Shown: positions 1-7,945 of the stretch, piece by piece
How positions within the stretch are numbered: the stretch's first letter is position 1
Layout: every line of letters starts with the position of its first letter
From: Pseudomonas viridiflava
GTDB lineage: Bacteria; Pseudomonadota; Gammaproteobacteria; Pseudomonadales; Pseudomonadaceae
Reading direction: 5' to 3'
Assembly (NCBI RefSeq): GCF_900582625.1
Contig: NZ_UTIQ01000084.1
Coordinates: forward strand, 434,001 to 498,000
DNA: 64,000 nt
Position numbers and translations under genes: made by a program
Notes under the pieces: generated by a model
Told to the model about the DNA's origin: nothing
The model's database searches: none
The model's input: the letters and a program-made list of their open reading frames with translations, nothing else

Positions 1-2
1 AG

Positions 3-146
3 CGCCAGGCCATGACAGACCGCGCCCCGCGTTTCTTTGAACAGTTGCAACACGCCGATTTCCCCCGCTACCGCTATGGCTTGATAACCCAGCGTGGCAA
101 AAACGATGGGCCGGGGGATATCAAAAAAAGCGCATGGCTGGTATGA
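3..146 (+). CDS. C-terminal end of an unidentified protein (5' end outside window)
   Basis: An open frame enters from the left edge and ends at a TGA at 144-146. The last residues read GDIKKSAWLV. An internal ATG at 12 could also start a 44-residue peptide, but continuation from outside is more likely because the frame is open to base 3. No domain can be recognised in 48 residues, so no function is given. It lies 36 bases before a LysR gene on the same strand. It could be chance reading. Confidence 0.35.
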   Translation, partial: RQAMTDRAPRFFEQLQHADFPRYRYGLITQRGKNDGPGDIKKSAWLV

Positions 147-182
147 CTGGCACGCATACCAGACCTCGCCACCGAGCCCGCC

Positions 183-1076
183 ATGACGCGCTTTCCTTCC
201 CTCGATGCCCTGCGCACCTTTGTGTTGGCAGCCACCTACCTCAACGTCAGCCGCACCGCTGAAGAACTGTGCCTGACGCAATCGGCCGTGAGTCGTCAGC
301 TCAAGCAATTGGAAGCGCAGCTCGACGTGCAGCTGTTTCACCGCACCAACCGCGGCCTGGCGCTGACCGACAGCGGGCAGAAGTACCTGTCGCAGGTGCA
401 CAAACCGCTGCAGCAAATTCAACGCGCCACTGCCGAGCTGCTGCCGCGCGTGTCGACCCTTAGCCTGTTTGTCGACGGCGCTTTCGCCCACACCTGGCTG
501 GTCAAGCGCCTGCCGCAATTTCGCGCCCAGCACCCCGACATCGAACTGGAGCTGAAGCTCGGCGCCTCCATGCATTCGCTCACCGGCAGCCAGCTCGGCG
601 CCAGCGGCGCGGTGCAAATTATTTTTGGCTCGCCGCCGTGGCGCGGATTTCAGGCGCAGCCGCTGCTGCGCATGGAGGAATTTCCGGTATGCAGCCCAGC
701 GTTATTGGCCGGCGCCGTGCCGCTGAAAACGCCGGCCGACTTGCCCAACCACACGCTGATTCACGAAGGCGACCGCCGCACCTGGCGTCGCTGGCTGGCC
801 GCTGCTGACGCCCTGCCCTACGAAAGCAGCAAGGCGACCACCGCTCACGACTCACTCACTTGTCTGACCATGGCCATCGACGGCCAGGGCATCGCGATCG
901 GCGATCCGCTGACCTGCGCCGACTACTTGGCCGCCGGCGTGCTGGTCGCGCCGTTTGGGCAGCGCGTGGTGCTCACCGACACCTTCTGCCTGGTGGTCGC
1001 CGAAGCGCAGCGGAGCAGCCCCAGCGCGCAGCTGTTCTGCCACTGGTTACAGGGTCGTTTCCCGCCGCTTCGCTAG
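183..1076 (+). CDS. LysR-family transcriptional regulator (GcvA-like)
   Basis: A DNA-binding regulator of 297 residues, the usual LysR length. Residues about 5-65 form the winged helix-turn-helix, with the recognition segment LTQSAVSRQLKQLE; residues about 90-290 form the periplasmic-binding-protein-like effector domain. The opening (FPSLDALRTFV) and the HRTNRGLALTDSGQKYL wing resemble the GcvA/AmpR branch. The effector and targets cannot be read from sequence. The nearest candidate target is whatever gene ends at 146 or a gene outside the window; the next gene downstream is separated by 180 bases and is probably not an operon partner. Confidence 0.85.
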   Translation: MTRFPSLDALRTFVLAATYLNVSRTAEELCLTQSAVSRQLKQLEAQLDVQLFHRTNRGLALTDSGQKYLSQVHKPLQQIQRATAELLPRVSTLSLFVDGAFAHTWLVKRLPQFRAQHPDIELELKLGASMHSLTGSQLGASGAVQIIFGSPPWRGFQAQPLLRMEEFPVCSPALLAGAVPLKTPADLPNHTLIHEGDRRTWRRWLAAADALPYESSKATTAHDSLTCLTMAIDGQGIAIGDPLTCADYLAAGVLVAPFGQRVVLTDTFCLVVAEAQRSSPSAQLFCHWLQGRFPPLR

Positions 1077-1258
1077 TCGTCTGCCGCCCGAAACCTCCAA
1101 CTTTCCGCGCCCGGCGTGTTCCACAGCCAAGAGAGGGCCGCGCCGTTTGAACACTCGCCTGCATACGGTCGCACGCACTGCACATGACGCTGGCAGCAGT
1201 GGCCAGCAGTGGTTTTTCCGGCTTTAGTTTCAGGTGATCTGTAAGGGAGGCTCAGGGA

Positions 1259-2488
1259 ATGACCGCCGTACAACTCGCTGAACTGATCGCTCTGCGTCCT
1301 CAGGGCGTATCCGATTCGAGCTACATCGACCGCGTGCTGAAAGCGCTGCGCACCCACCTGGGCATGGATGTCGCGTTCATCGCCCAGTTTCGCGTCGAAG
1401 ACCGTGTGTTCACCCACGTGGACGCCGAGGGCGAGCCGCCCATCAACCCCGGCGACACCCTGGGCCCGGAAGCCGGCTACTGCCAGCGCGTGGTCGACGG
1501 GCTACTCCCGGAATTAATTGCCGACACAGCCATGTGCCCGCTCGCCCAGGAACTGCCGGAAACCGCCGAGCTGCCAATTGGCGCGCACTTGAGCGTGCCC
1601 ATCTGGCTCAGCGACGGCCGCCTCTACGGCACCCTCTGCTGCTTTGGCTACGCGGCTGACGACACCTTGAGCGAGCGTGACGTGCAGGTGATGCGCGTGT
1701 TTGCCGAGCTGATCGCCGACCAGCTCGACAGCGAGCTCAAACGCGTACGCGACCGCGTGCACAAGCACCGCCGCATTTCCGAAGTGCTGGCCAGCGACCA
1801 GCCCACCATCGTTTATCAGCCCATTCTGGCGGCGCAAAGTCTGGAACTGTGCGGCTGGGAATGCCTGTCGCGCTTCAGCACCCAGCCACCGCAAACGCCG
1901 GACCAATGGTTTATCGAAGCGGCCGAAGCCGGCCTCGGCGTCGACCTGGAACTGCGCGCGATCCAACTGGCCGTTAAAGCGCTCAGCGATATGCCCGGCC
2001 ACACATACCTGGCGCTCAACTGTTCACCGCAATTGGTTTACAGCGGACGCTTGACGCCCTTGCTGCAAAACCTGCCGCCGCGCCGCCTGGTGCTGGAAAT
2101 TACCGAGCACGCCGCCGTGGCCGACTACGTGCGCCTGGAGCAAGCGCTCGCGCCGCTGCGTCAGCGCGGGGTGCGTTTGTCTATCGACGACACCGGCGCC
2201 GGCTACGCCAGCATGCGGCACATCCTGGAACTGAGCCCCGACATCATCAAGCTCGACATGAGCATCACCCAAGGCATCGACAACGACTTCAAACGCCGCG
2301 CCCTGGCCTCCTCCCTTATCGCCTTCGCCCGCGAAACAGGCAGCAGCGTGGTGGCCGAAGGTGTGGAAACCCAACAGGAGCTGGAAACCCTGCGCGCCTT
2401 AGGCGTGCACAAGGTTCAAGGCTACTTGCTGGGTCGCCCGCAACCCTTGAGCGAGGCGTTGCAGGGCATGCGCCGCTATCCACACTGA
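1259..2488 (+). CDS. GAF-EAL cyclic-di-GMP phosphodiesterase
   Basis: Predicted cytoplasmic enzyme that hydrolyses c-di-GMP to pGpG under control of an N-terminal sensor. Residues about 20-160 form a GAF domain and about 180-405 an EAL domain. The signature is ECL (E201) rather than EAL, but the metal- and base-binding residues known from the family are present: E201, N254, E280/E283, D310-D311, K331, E367 and Q387 (LALNCSP, LEITEH, IDDTGAG, IKLD, AEGVET, VQGYLLG). Activity is therefore likely. The start has a good ribosome site (AAGGGAGG) about 10 bases upstream. No membrane segment or GGDEF domain is present. The GAF ligand is unknown. Confidence 0.88.
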   Translation: MTAVQLAELIALRPQGVSDSSYIDRVLKALRTHLGMDVAFIAQFRVEDRVFTHVDAEGEPPINPGDTLGPEAGYCQRVVDGLLPELIADTAMCPLAQELPETAELPIGAHLSVPIWLSDGRLYGTLCCFGYAADDTLSERDVQVMRVFAELIADQLDSELKRVRDRVHKHRRISEVLASDQPTIVYQPILAAQSLELCGWECLSRFSTQPPQTPDQWFIEAAEAGLGVDLELRAIQLAVKALSDMPGHTYLALNCSPQLVYSGRLTPLLQNLPPRRLVLEITEHAAVADYVRLEQALAPLRQRGVRLSIDDTGAGYASMRHILELSPDIIKLDMSITQGIDNDFKRRALASSLIAFARETGSSVVAEGVETQQELETLRALGVHKVQGYLLGRPQPLSEALQGMRRYPH

Positions 2489-2606
2489 GCGGTAAAAACC
2501 ATGGGCGAAAAATATTTTTCCGCTGCTGCATCCAATCGCCCCTCCCACGTGTAGTACCTCCAGCAGCCGATTGCGCTGCCCGCTGATCCCTACTGGAGAT
2601 AACTGC

Positions 2607-3134
2607 ATGAACAGCAAAAACCTGCTTGGCCTCGCCCTGCTATCCAGCTGCCTGCTGGCCCCCGCTGCGCACGCCGCCATGGAACTGCCCGACAGCGTAA
2701 AAGTACCGGACGGCCACAAAGTGGCCCTGGAAACCGTCGGCAAAGGCGAGATCACCTACGAATGCCGCGACAAAGTAGACGCCGCTGGGCAAATGGAATG
2801 GTTCTTCGTGGGCCCTAAGGCCGTGCTCAGCGACCGTAGCGGCAAGCAAGTCGGCACCTACTTCGGCCCGCCCGCCACTTGGCAAGCTCAGGACGGTTCG
2901 AAAGTAACCGGCACCCAAGTGGCCGTAGCACCGTCGGGCGCCGGCAACCTGCCGTATCAACTGGTTAAAGCCAACCCGGCTGAAGGTAAAGGCGCCATGA
3001 CCGGCGTGACCTACATTCAACGTGTAGCGCTCAAAGGCGGCGTTGCGCCGGCCACCGCGTGCACCGCCGCCAACAAAGGCAAACAGGAAATCGTCAGCTA
3101 CCAGGCCGACTACATTTTCTGGGCCGCCAAATAA
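2607..3134 (+). CDS. DUF3455 domain protein, exported
   Basis: A 175-residue protein of the DUF3455 family, function unknown. The ATG at 2607 is chosen over an in-frame ATG at 2571 because it follows a GGAG ribosome site and begins a clear signal peptide (MNSKNLLGLALLSSCLLAPA, cleavage after AHA). The mature part is a globular, beta-rich domain in which two cysteines (in YECRDK and ATACTAAN) could form a disulfide in the periplasm. It lies 82 bases ahead of an ECF sigma factor gene; a regulatory link to that system is possible but unproven. Confidence 0.8.
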   Translation: MNSKNLLGLALLSSCLLAPAAHAAMELPDSVKVPDGHKVALETVGKGEITYECRDKVDAAGQMEWFFVGPKAVLSDRSGKQVGTYFGPPATWQAQDGSKVTGTQVAVAPSGAGNLPYQLVKANPAEGKGAMTGVTYIQRVALKGGVAPATACTAANKGKQEIVSYQADYIFWAAK

Positions 3135-3216
3135 CCGGAAACGATCACGGCGTATGGGCACGCGTAAAGTCGTCTAGGCTGGCGCGTGCCCTTTCCTTCT
3201 GCTGACGAACCTCACC

Positions 3217-3771
3217 TTGTCCGAACCTATTTTTGACTACGCCGCCGCGCTGGCCGCCTGCGCCCGGGGCGAACGCGAGGCGTTGCACCGCTTGTACCAA
3301 CAAGAAAGTCCGCGCCTGCTTGGCGTGGCGCGGCAGTTGGTGCGCGACACCGCCTTGGCCGAAGACATCGTGCACGACGCCTTTCTGAAAATCTGGGCCG
3401 GCGCCGGCAGCTTCGACGCCGAACGCGGCTCCGCGCGTGGCTGGATCTACAGCGTCACCCGCCACCTGGCACTCAACTACCTGCGCAGCCACGGCCGCGA
3501 CGTTCAAGTAGACGATACGCACACGCTGGAGGCGCTGGCGGAACAAGCCGGCAGCAACGACAGCGCAGAGAATTTGGATAGCCTGATGCAAGCCGAACGC
3601 ATCCACGGCTGCCTGGAACAACTGGAACCCGAACGCCGCCAGTGCGTGATTCACGCCTACGTCGACGGTTACTCCCACGCAGAAATTTCACACAAGCTGG
3701 CGACGCCGCTGGGCACCGTCAAAGCCTGGATCAAACGCAGCCTGGTGGCCTTACGAGGGTGCATGGGATGA
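3217..3771 (+). CDS. ECF-type RNA polymerase sigma factor
   Basis: A sigma-70 family protein of 184 residues. Region 2 (about residues 25-95) contains AEDIVHDAFLKIW and GWIYSVTRHLALNYLRS; region 4 (about 125-180) contains the HTH YSHAEISHKLATPLGTVKAWIKRSL. The likely start is a TTG (LSEPIFDYAAAL); no ATG with a better site is present. It overlaps the next gene by 4 bases (ATGA), the usual coupling of a sigma factor to its membrane anti-sigma factor. It resembles the SigK/SbrI-type pairs known in Pseudomonas. The regulon is not visible here, although the DUF3455 gene upstream is a candidate. Confidence 0.88.
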   Translation: MSEPIFDYAAALAACARGEREALHRLYQQESPRLLGVARQLVRDTALAEDIVHDAFLKIWAGAGSFDAERGSARGWIYSVTRHLALNYLRSHGRDVQVDDTHTLEALAEQAGSNDSAENLDSLMQAERIHGCLEQLEPERRQCVIHAYVDGYSHAEISHKLATPLGTVKAWIKRSLVALRGCMG

Positions 3772-4478
3772 CCACACACCACGAAACAGACGACGCCGCC
3801 CTCAACGAACTGGCCGGCGAATACGTGCTCGGCACCCTGCCGGCAGACGAACGCGCCCAGGTGCAAGCCCGGCTACCCTTCGAACCCGCGCTGCGCCGTG
3901 CGGTAGATGAATGGGAGCAGCGCTTGCACCCGCTGACCGCGCTGGCCAAACCGCACACACCGTCGCGTCAGCTATGGGCGCGTATCGAACGCAGCCTGCT
4001 GGCAAATCGACAAACGCCACTCGCCGCCACGCCTTGGTGGAACCTGCTGGCGCTGTGGCGCGGCCTAACGCTGGTGGGCCTGAGCGCCTCGCTGGTGCTC
4101 GCCGTCTTGCTCGCCACGCAGACCGTGCCAACCGCCACGCCGACTTACCTGGTGGTATTGGTCGCCCCGCAAAGCAACGCACCCGGCTGGGTGGTACAAG
4201 CCAGCAACCCGAACGAAATCCAGTTGATCCCGCTGGGCGTGGCCGAAGTGCCAAGCGACAAGGCGCTGGAATTCTGGACCAAGGGCGATGGCTGGAACGG
4301 GCCGGTATCGCTGGGCCTGGTCAAGCCTGGGCAAACCTTGCACGTGCCGCTGGATAAACTGCCGCCGCTGCAAGACAACCAGCTGTTTGAACTAACCCTG
4401 GAACAGAAAACCGGCTCGCCGATTGGCAAGCCGACCGGGCCGATTCAGTTTATTGGGCGGGCGGTGAAGGTGATTTGA
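3768..4478 (+). CDS. Anti-sigma factor of the RskA/SbrR type
   Basis: A 236-residue single-pass membrane protein that would hold the upstream ECF sigma factor inactive. The ATG at 3768 overlaps the sigma stop codon. The N-terminal 90 residues are cytoplasmic, with the zinc-lacking anti-sigma motif NELAGEYVLGTLPADER. A transmembrane helix lies near residues 100-125 (LTLVGLSASLVLAVLLA). The C-terminal periplasmic RskA domain contains APGWVVQASNP and ALEFWTKGDGWNGPVSLGLV. The order sigma then anti-sigma, with translational coupling, supports the call. Confidence 0.87.
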   Translation: MTTHHETDDAALNELAGEYVLGTLPADERAQVQARLPFEPALRRAVDEWEQRLHPLTALAKPHTPSRQLWARIERSLLANRQTPLAATPWWNLLALWRGLTLVGLSASLVLAVLLATQTVPTATPTYLVVLVAPQSNAPGWVVQASNPNEIQLIPLGVAEVPSDKALEFWTKGDGWNGPVSLGLVKPGQTLHVPLDKLPPLQDNQLFELTLEQKTGSPIGKPTGPIQFIGRAVKVI

Positions 4479-4600
4479 GGGCCAGCGGAATCGGCATCTG
4501 GGCGAATCGGCAACGGATTCAAGAAAAGATGCTGTGGGAAAAGTTGCACACAGCTACCCTTGGGTTGCCAGTGTTTCGAAGGCAGCCCATAGTCCGGCGG

Positions 4601-4829
4601 TCACTGCAAAATCAGTGATTGGGTGTGGAAGCCCATCGGAACACTAGGCGCACAAGCGCCGCGAGACCAAGCAGGCGCTTTTTTTATGCCTGCTGCGTTA
4701 TGGCGGCTGTGCGTGGGGATACCTTCGGGTATGCCGGTTATCTAGTGTCCGGTCTTCCACACCCGCGTACAGTCGCCACCCATCATGTGGAAGTGATCTG
4801 GCGACTCCGTGAACACTAGGAGTTAAACC
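4601..4829 (+). ncRNA. Structured leader with mutually exclusive pairings, P4 immunity-like (seqA/seqB/seqC)
   Basis: The stretch between the anti-sigma gene and the DUF3077 gene is packed with complementary segments. TCACTG/CAGTGA pairs at 4601-4606/4613-4618. An outer stem GGGTGTGGAAG 4621-4631 pairs with CTTCCACACCC 4754-4764, extended by ACACTAG 4641-4647 with CTAGTGT 4742-4748. Inside are CGCACA..CGCC/GGCG..TGTGCG (4649-4660/4702-4713), AGCAGGC/GCCTGCT (4670-4676/4688-4694) and ATACC-TTCG-GGTAT (4719-4732). The two left-arm words recur downstream: TGTGGAAG at 4786-4793, exactly the loop of an 8-bp hairpin (4771-4778/4799-4806), and GAACACTAGG at 4811-4820, which overlaps the AGGAG ribosome site. 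The middle strand can thus pair with either side. This three-part logic is known from the phage P4 cI locus; the functional link is inference. Confidence 0.7.
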
Positions 4830-5075
4830 ATGACTGCATCAGAAATCACCAAACCCACCACTCTCTCAGTTCCCTTCTGCAAATCCGACGGCAAAGCTCT
4901 GTTCCGCGTGAGCGCCGGCGTGCCGGTCGCCTACGCGCTGGAGCAAGCTTCCAACCTGCTGGCCTGCGTGGAATGGCTGGTGCTAAATAGCTCCGGCAAA
5001 ACCGTAGAAACCACGGCCGTGCAATACCTCAACGAAATGGCCAAAGCCGTGGTGGATGCGTGTCACCAACCGTAA
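4830..5075 (+). CDS. Small DUF3077 family protein
   Basis: An 81-residue protein of the DUF3077 family, which I know mainly from Pseudomonas and for which no function is established. It starts with ATG 7 bases after AGGAG. It has no signal peptide or membrane helix. The C-terminal half (YALEQASNLLACVEWLVLNS and YLNEMAKAVVDAC) looks helical. Its translation start lies inside the downstream copy of the repeated leader element, so expression is probably set by RNA structure. A strong terminator follows 15 bases after the stop. It is a monocistronic unit. Confidence 0.8.
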   Translation: MTASEITKPTTLSVPFCKSDGKALFRVSAGVPVAYALEQASNLLACVEWLVLNSSGKTVETTAVQYLNEMAKAVVDACHQP

Positions 5076-5084
5076 TACGCCCAT

Positions 5085-5117
5085 AAAAAAACGGAGCCTC
5101 AAAGGCTCCGTTTTTTG
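5085..5117. terminator. Bidirectional intrinsic terminator
   Basis: ACGGAGCC (5091-5098) and GGCTCCGT (5104-5111) form an 8-bp stem with a 5-base loop. It is flanked by A7 on the left and T6 on the right, so it can end transcription of the DUF3077 gene (+) and of the BrnA-like gene (-), which converge on it. Confidence 0.9.
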
Positions 5118-5129
5118 TGAAAGCTGCGC

Positions 5130-5381
5130 TTAAGCGCTGTGCATCTGCTTCGGATCGTTCTCGACCAACCAGGTGCTGAGTGCCAGGTTGATGCGCTGTT
5201 GCCAGTCGCCACCAGCGGCGCGGAAGGCTTTGAGCACGGCGGGGTCGAGTTGCAGTTGCACATCTTCCGGTTCGTGGCGCTGCGCTGGCTTGGCCATGCG
5301 TGCGCGGGCCGCTGCGGCAGCGGCTTGGGGGTCGCCGAAGAGCTCTTCGAGCAGTTCATCGGTGCTTTGTAGTTCGGTCAT
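5130..5381 (-). CDS. BrnA-like (DUF4415) antitoxin family protein, orphan
   Basis: An 83-residue protein whose C-terminal half (QLQLDPAVLKAFRAAGG, DWQQRINLALSTWLVEND) matches the ribbon-helix-helix end of BrnA antitoxins (DUF4415 family). The ATG at 5381 has a GAGGG ribosome site; a longer frame upstream lacks one. BrnA normally follows a BrnT toxin gene on the same strand, but 5382-5568 does not encode a BrnT-like protein. This is therefore an orphan: perhaps a stand-alone repressor, or the remnant of a lost pair. It reads toward the shared terminator. Confidence 0.7.
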   Translation of the reverse strand: MTELQSTDELLEELFGDPQAAAAAARARMAKPAQRHEPEDVQLQLDPAVLKAFRAAGGDWQQRINLALSTWLVENDPKQMHSA

Positions 5382-5568
5382 TGGTTTCCCTCTGCTTACC
5401 GGCGCTCCCGGCCGGGTCGCTGCAAATCTTCTTTCCACAACGTTGGTCCAGAATTCTGTACACCCGACTGGGACTCGCCAATTCGCTCAGGAGTTCAGGC
5501 AGATCGACCAACAGCAGGGCAAATATGTGAAGTCGGTTAAGCCAGAGGCTCAAAATCGAGGGTTTTGC

Positions 5569-7689
5569 TCAGGCCGACTTGCTCAAAACGCTCTGCAACA
5601 TGTCCATCAACGCTTGCGGGCCGTAGGGTTTGCTCAGCAGATGAATGTCGGGGGTGAGCTGGTGGTTGCGCGAAATGATGTCGCGCGTGTGGCCGGAGGT
5701 GAACACCACGGGAATAGCCGGTTGTTGCAGTTTGGCCCAGGCGGCCAGGTCGGCACTTTTGATGGTGCCGGGCATGACCACGTCGGTGAATATCAGGTCG
5801 ACCTCCGCTCCGCTTTGCAGCACGTCCATGGCGGCGTCGCCATTGGCTGCCAGCACCACTTTGTAACCCAGTTGCTGCAGCAGCTCGTCTACGGTGCAGC
5901 GCACGTCCGGGTTGTCTTCCACCACCAAAATTCGTTCGCCGCCCGCGCTGCCCGCCTGGTTGAGCCCGGTGGTGGGTTGAGGATTTTCTTCCAGCGTGCT
6001 GCGCGGGAAGTACAGGTGCACCGTGGTGCCCTGCCCCAGCTCGCTGGTCATGTCGATGTGGCCGCCGCTCTGTTTGACGAAGCCAAACACCATGCTCAAG
6101 CCCAGGCCGGTGCCGTGTCCGTTGGGCTTGGTGGTGAAAAACGGTTCGAAGGCGTGACCGAGGACGTCGGGGCTCATGCCGCTGCCGCTGTCGGAAATGG
6201 ACAGGTGCACATAGTCGCCGGGGCTGATTTCCTTGCCTTGGCAATAAGCCTGGTCGAGCGCCACGTTGTCGGCGTGTATACGAATGGTGCCTTCGCCCTG
6301 CATGGCATCGCGGGCGTTCAGGGCCAGGTTGAGCAAGGCGTTTTCCAACTGGTTGCGGTCAACGTGCACGCTCCACGGCTCGTCGACCAGTTGCAGGTCC
6401 ACTTGAATCATTTCGCCCAACGCCCGCTGCAGCACCTCGCCCAAGCCGTCGTACAGGCTGGTGAGGCTGTACACCGCAGGCGACAGCGGCTGCTGACGTG
6501 CAAAGGCCAGCAACTGCGAAGACAACTTGGCACCGCGCTCCACTGCCGCCAGCGCCGAGCCCAGGCGACGCTGCACGTTGGCGTTGTCCGGTTCCTGGCG
6601 AGCGAGCAGGTGCAGGTTGGAGGCGATCACTTGCAGCAGGTTGTTGAAGTCGTGCGCCACGCCGCCGGTAAGGCCGCCGATGGCTTCGAGCTTTTGCGCC
6701 TGACGCAGGCGCGCCTCGGCGTCGGCCCGCGCCTGCACTTCCGCTTCCACCCGTTGCTCGAGCGTGTGAGTCAGTTGCAGCAGCGACTCTTCCGCCACCT
6801 TGCGTTCATGAATATCGAAAATCAGGCCGGGGAACCGCTGCGGTTTGCCGGCTTCATCGAACTCGCAACGGCCGCTGGCCTGCACCCAGATGTACTCGCC
6901 ATCGGGCCGCCGAACCCGGTACTCGGCGTTGTACGGCCCACCTTGCGTGAGGGTGTACTGCACCAAACGCTCGACGCGCGGGAAATCGTCGGGATGAATC
7001 ACCGCGTTGGCCAGGGCAATGGGCAGGTTGTCCAGCGGCTGATCGAGCGGATAGGAAAAGGTGCGGGCAAAACGCTCGTCGCCAGACAGCTGATCGTTGG
7101 CCACATCCCACACGAACGACCCCAACAAAGCGCCGGCGTTAAGGGCCAGTTGCAGGCGCTCGTTTGCCGCGTCAAACGCCGCTTGAGCTGCACTGCGCTG
7201 GCGCTCGGAAATCACGTGGGCCGTGGTTTCCACCACGATAGCCAGCACCCCGGCCGGGCTGCCGATGTCGTCGCACACGGGGCTGTAGTAAAGGTCGAGC
7301 CACACTTCTTCGGGCTGGCCGTTGCGCAGCAGAATCAGGTCTTTTTTCTGGTATTCGAGGGTGCCGCCGCCCAGGCAGACATTCATGATGTTGCGGTTGA
7401 AATCGGCCACTTCCGGCCAACCCAACTCAACCGGCGTACCGAGCAGATAAGGGTGACGACCGCCGGCGAATTCGGCGTAGGCGTCGTTGTAAATCATGTA
7501 ACCGGGCTGGTCCCAGAGCATCACCAGGGGAACGGGAGATGCCAGCAGCATTTGCACGTTGGTGCACAAACTTTTAGACCAGGTGTCGATGGCCCCCAAG
7601 CCGGTGCTCGACCAGTCGAACGCACGAATGCGCTCGGCCATCTCGCCTCCCCAGCCTGCGCATGCATGGTTCTCCATCAAAAACGACAT
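5569..7689 (-). CDS. PAS hybrid sensor histidine kinase with C-terminal receiver
   Basis: A cytoplasmic hybrid two-component kinase of about 706 residues. From the N-terminus: a PAS-like domain (residues about 15-160), a second PAS/PAC domain (about 175-300, ending LIFDIHERK), a coiled-coil linker, a HisKA domain with the phosphoacceptor His in GGVAHDFNNLL (about residue 346), and an HATPase domain with an N box (LLNLALNARDAM) and G boxes (SDSGSGM, GHGTGLGLSMV). The C-terminal receiver has an acidic pocket (VVEDNPD), the phosphoacceptor Asp in IFTDVVMPG and Lys in LLSKPYG. No transmembrane helix is seen, so the signal is probably cytosolic. The ATG at 7689 is preferred over a GTG at 7725; an ATG four codons further in is also possible. 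No cognate regulator is adjacent. Confidence 0.9.
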   Translation of the reverse strand: MSFLMENHACAGWGGEMAERIRAFDWSSTGLGAIDTWSKSLCTNVQMLLASPVPLVMLWDQPGYMIYNDAYAEFAGGRHPYLLGTPVELGWPEVADFNRNIMNVCLGGGTLEYQKKDLILLRNGQPEEVWLDLYYSPVCDDIGSPAGVLAIVVETTAHVISERQRSAAQAAFDAANERLQLALNAGALLGSFVWDVANDQLSGDERFARTFSYPLDQPLDNLPIALANAVIHPDDFPRVERLVQYTLTQGGPYNAEYRVRRPDGEYIWVQASGRCEFDEAGKPQRFPGLIFDIHERKVAEESLLQLTHTLEQRVEAEVQARADAEARLRQAQKLEAIGGLTGGVAHDFNNLLQVIASNLHLLARQEPDNANVQRRLGSALAAVERGAKLSSQLLAFARQQPLSPAVYSLTSLYDGLGEVLQRALGEMIQVDLQLVDEPWSVHVDRNQLENALLNLALNARDAMQGEGTIRIHADNVALDQAYCQGKEISPGDYVHLSISDSGSGMSPDVLGHAFEPFFTTKPNGHGTGLGLSMVFGFVKQSGGHIDMTSELGQGTTVHLYFPRSTLEENPQPTTGLNQAGSAGGERILVVEDNPDVRCTVDELLQQLGYKVVLAANGDAAMDVLQSGAEVDLIFTDVVMPGTIKSADLAAWAKLQQPAIPVVFTSGHTRDIISRNHQLTPDIHLLSKPYGPQALMDMLQSVLSKSA

Positions 7690-7945
7690 CGTCCTGTCCA
7701 CCCCTAAAACCTGCACCAGACCCACGAGTTACTGCGGGTTTTGAGCGCGACTGCTGAGGAAAATTCACTGACTTTTCAATAAGAGCGCGGGTCGGTTTCG
7801 CGTTTTGCGGCCACCATCGCGGATTCACGCCGGCATGGGAACAAGATCAGCGAGAACGGTAGGTTGCCCTGATAGCAACAACGGCCCCCGTCCGTTGCAC
7901 ACCGAAGAGGGCCCAGATGGAAAAGCTCGCGCTTGAGCCGCCCTT

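Noticed and set aside
4619..4819. A 66-codon frame inside the structured leader
   Set aside because: It coincides with the RNA stems and has no ribosome site. Such frames are sometimes annotated as Icd-like proteins in phage leaders, but the base-pairing explains the sequence better.
5382..5568. A BrnT toxin partner upstream of the BrnA-like gene
   Set aside because: No frame here shows the BrnT pattern; the short minus-strand frame has no recognisable motif.
5173..7707. An 844-codon plus-strand frame opposite the histidine kinase
   Set aside because: It is the antisense frame of a gene with clear kinase motifs; its product is low-complexity (many His, Gln, Val) and matches no family.
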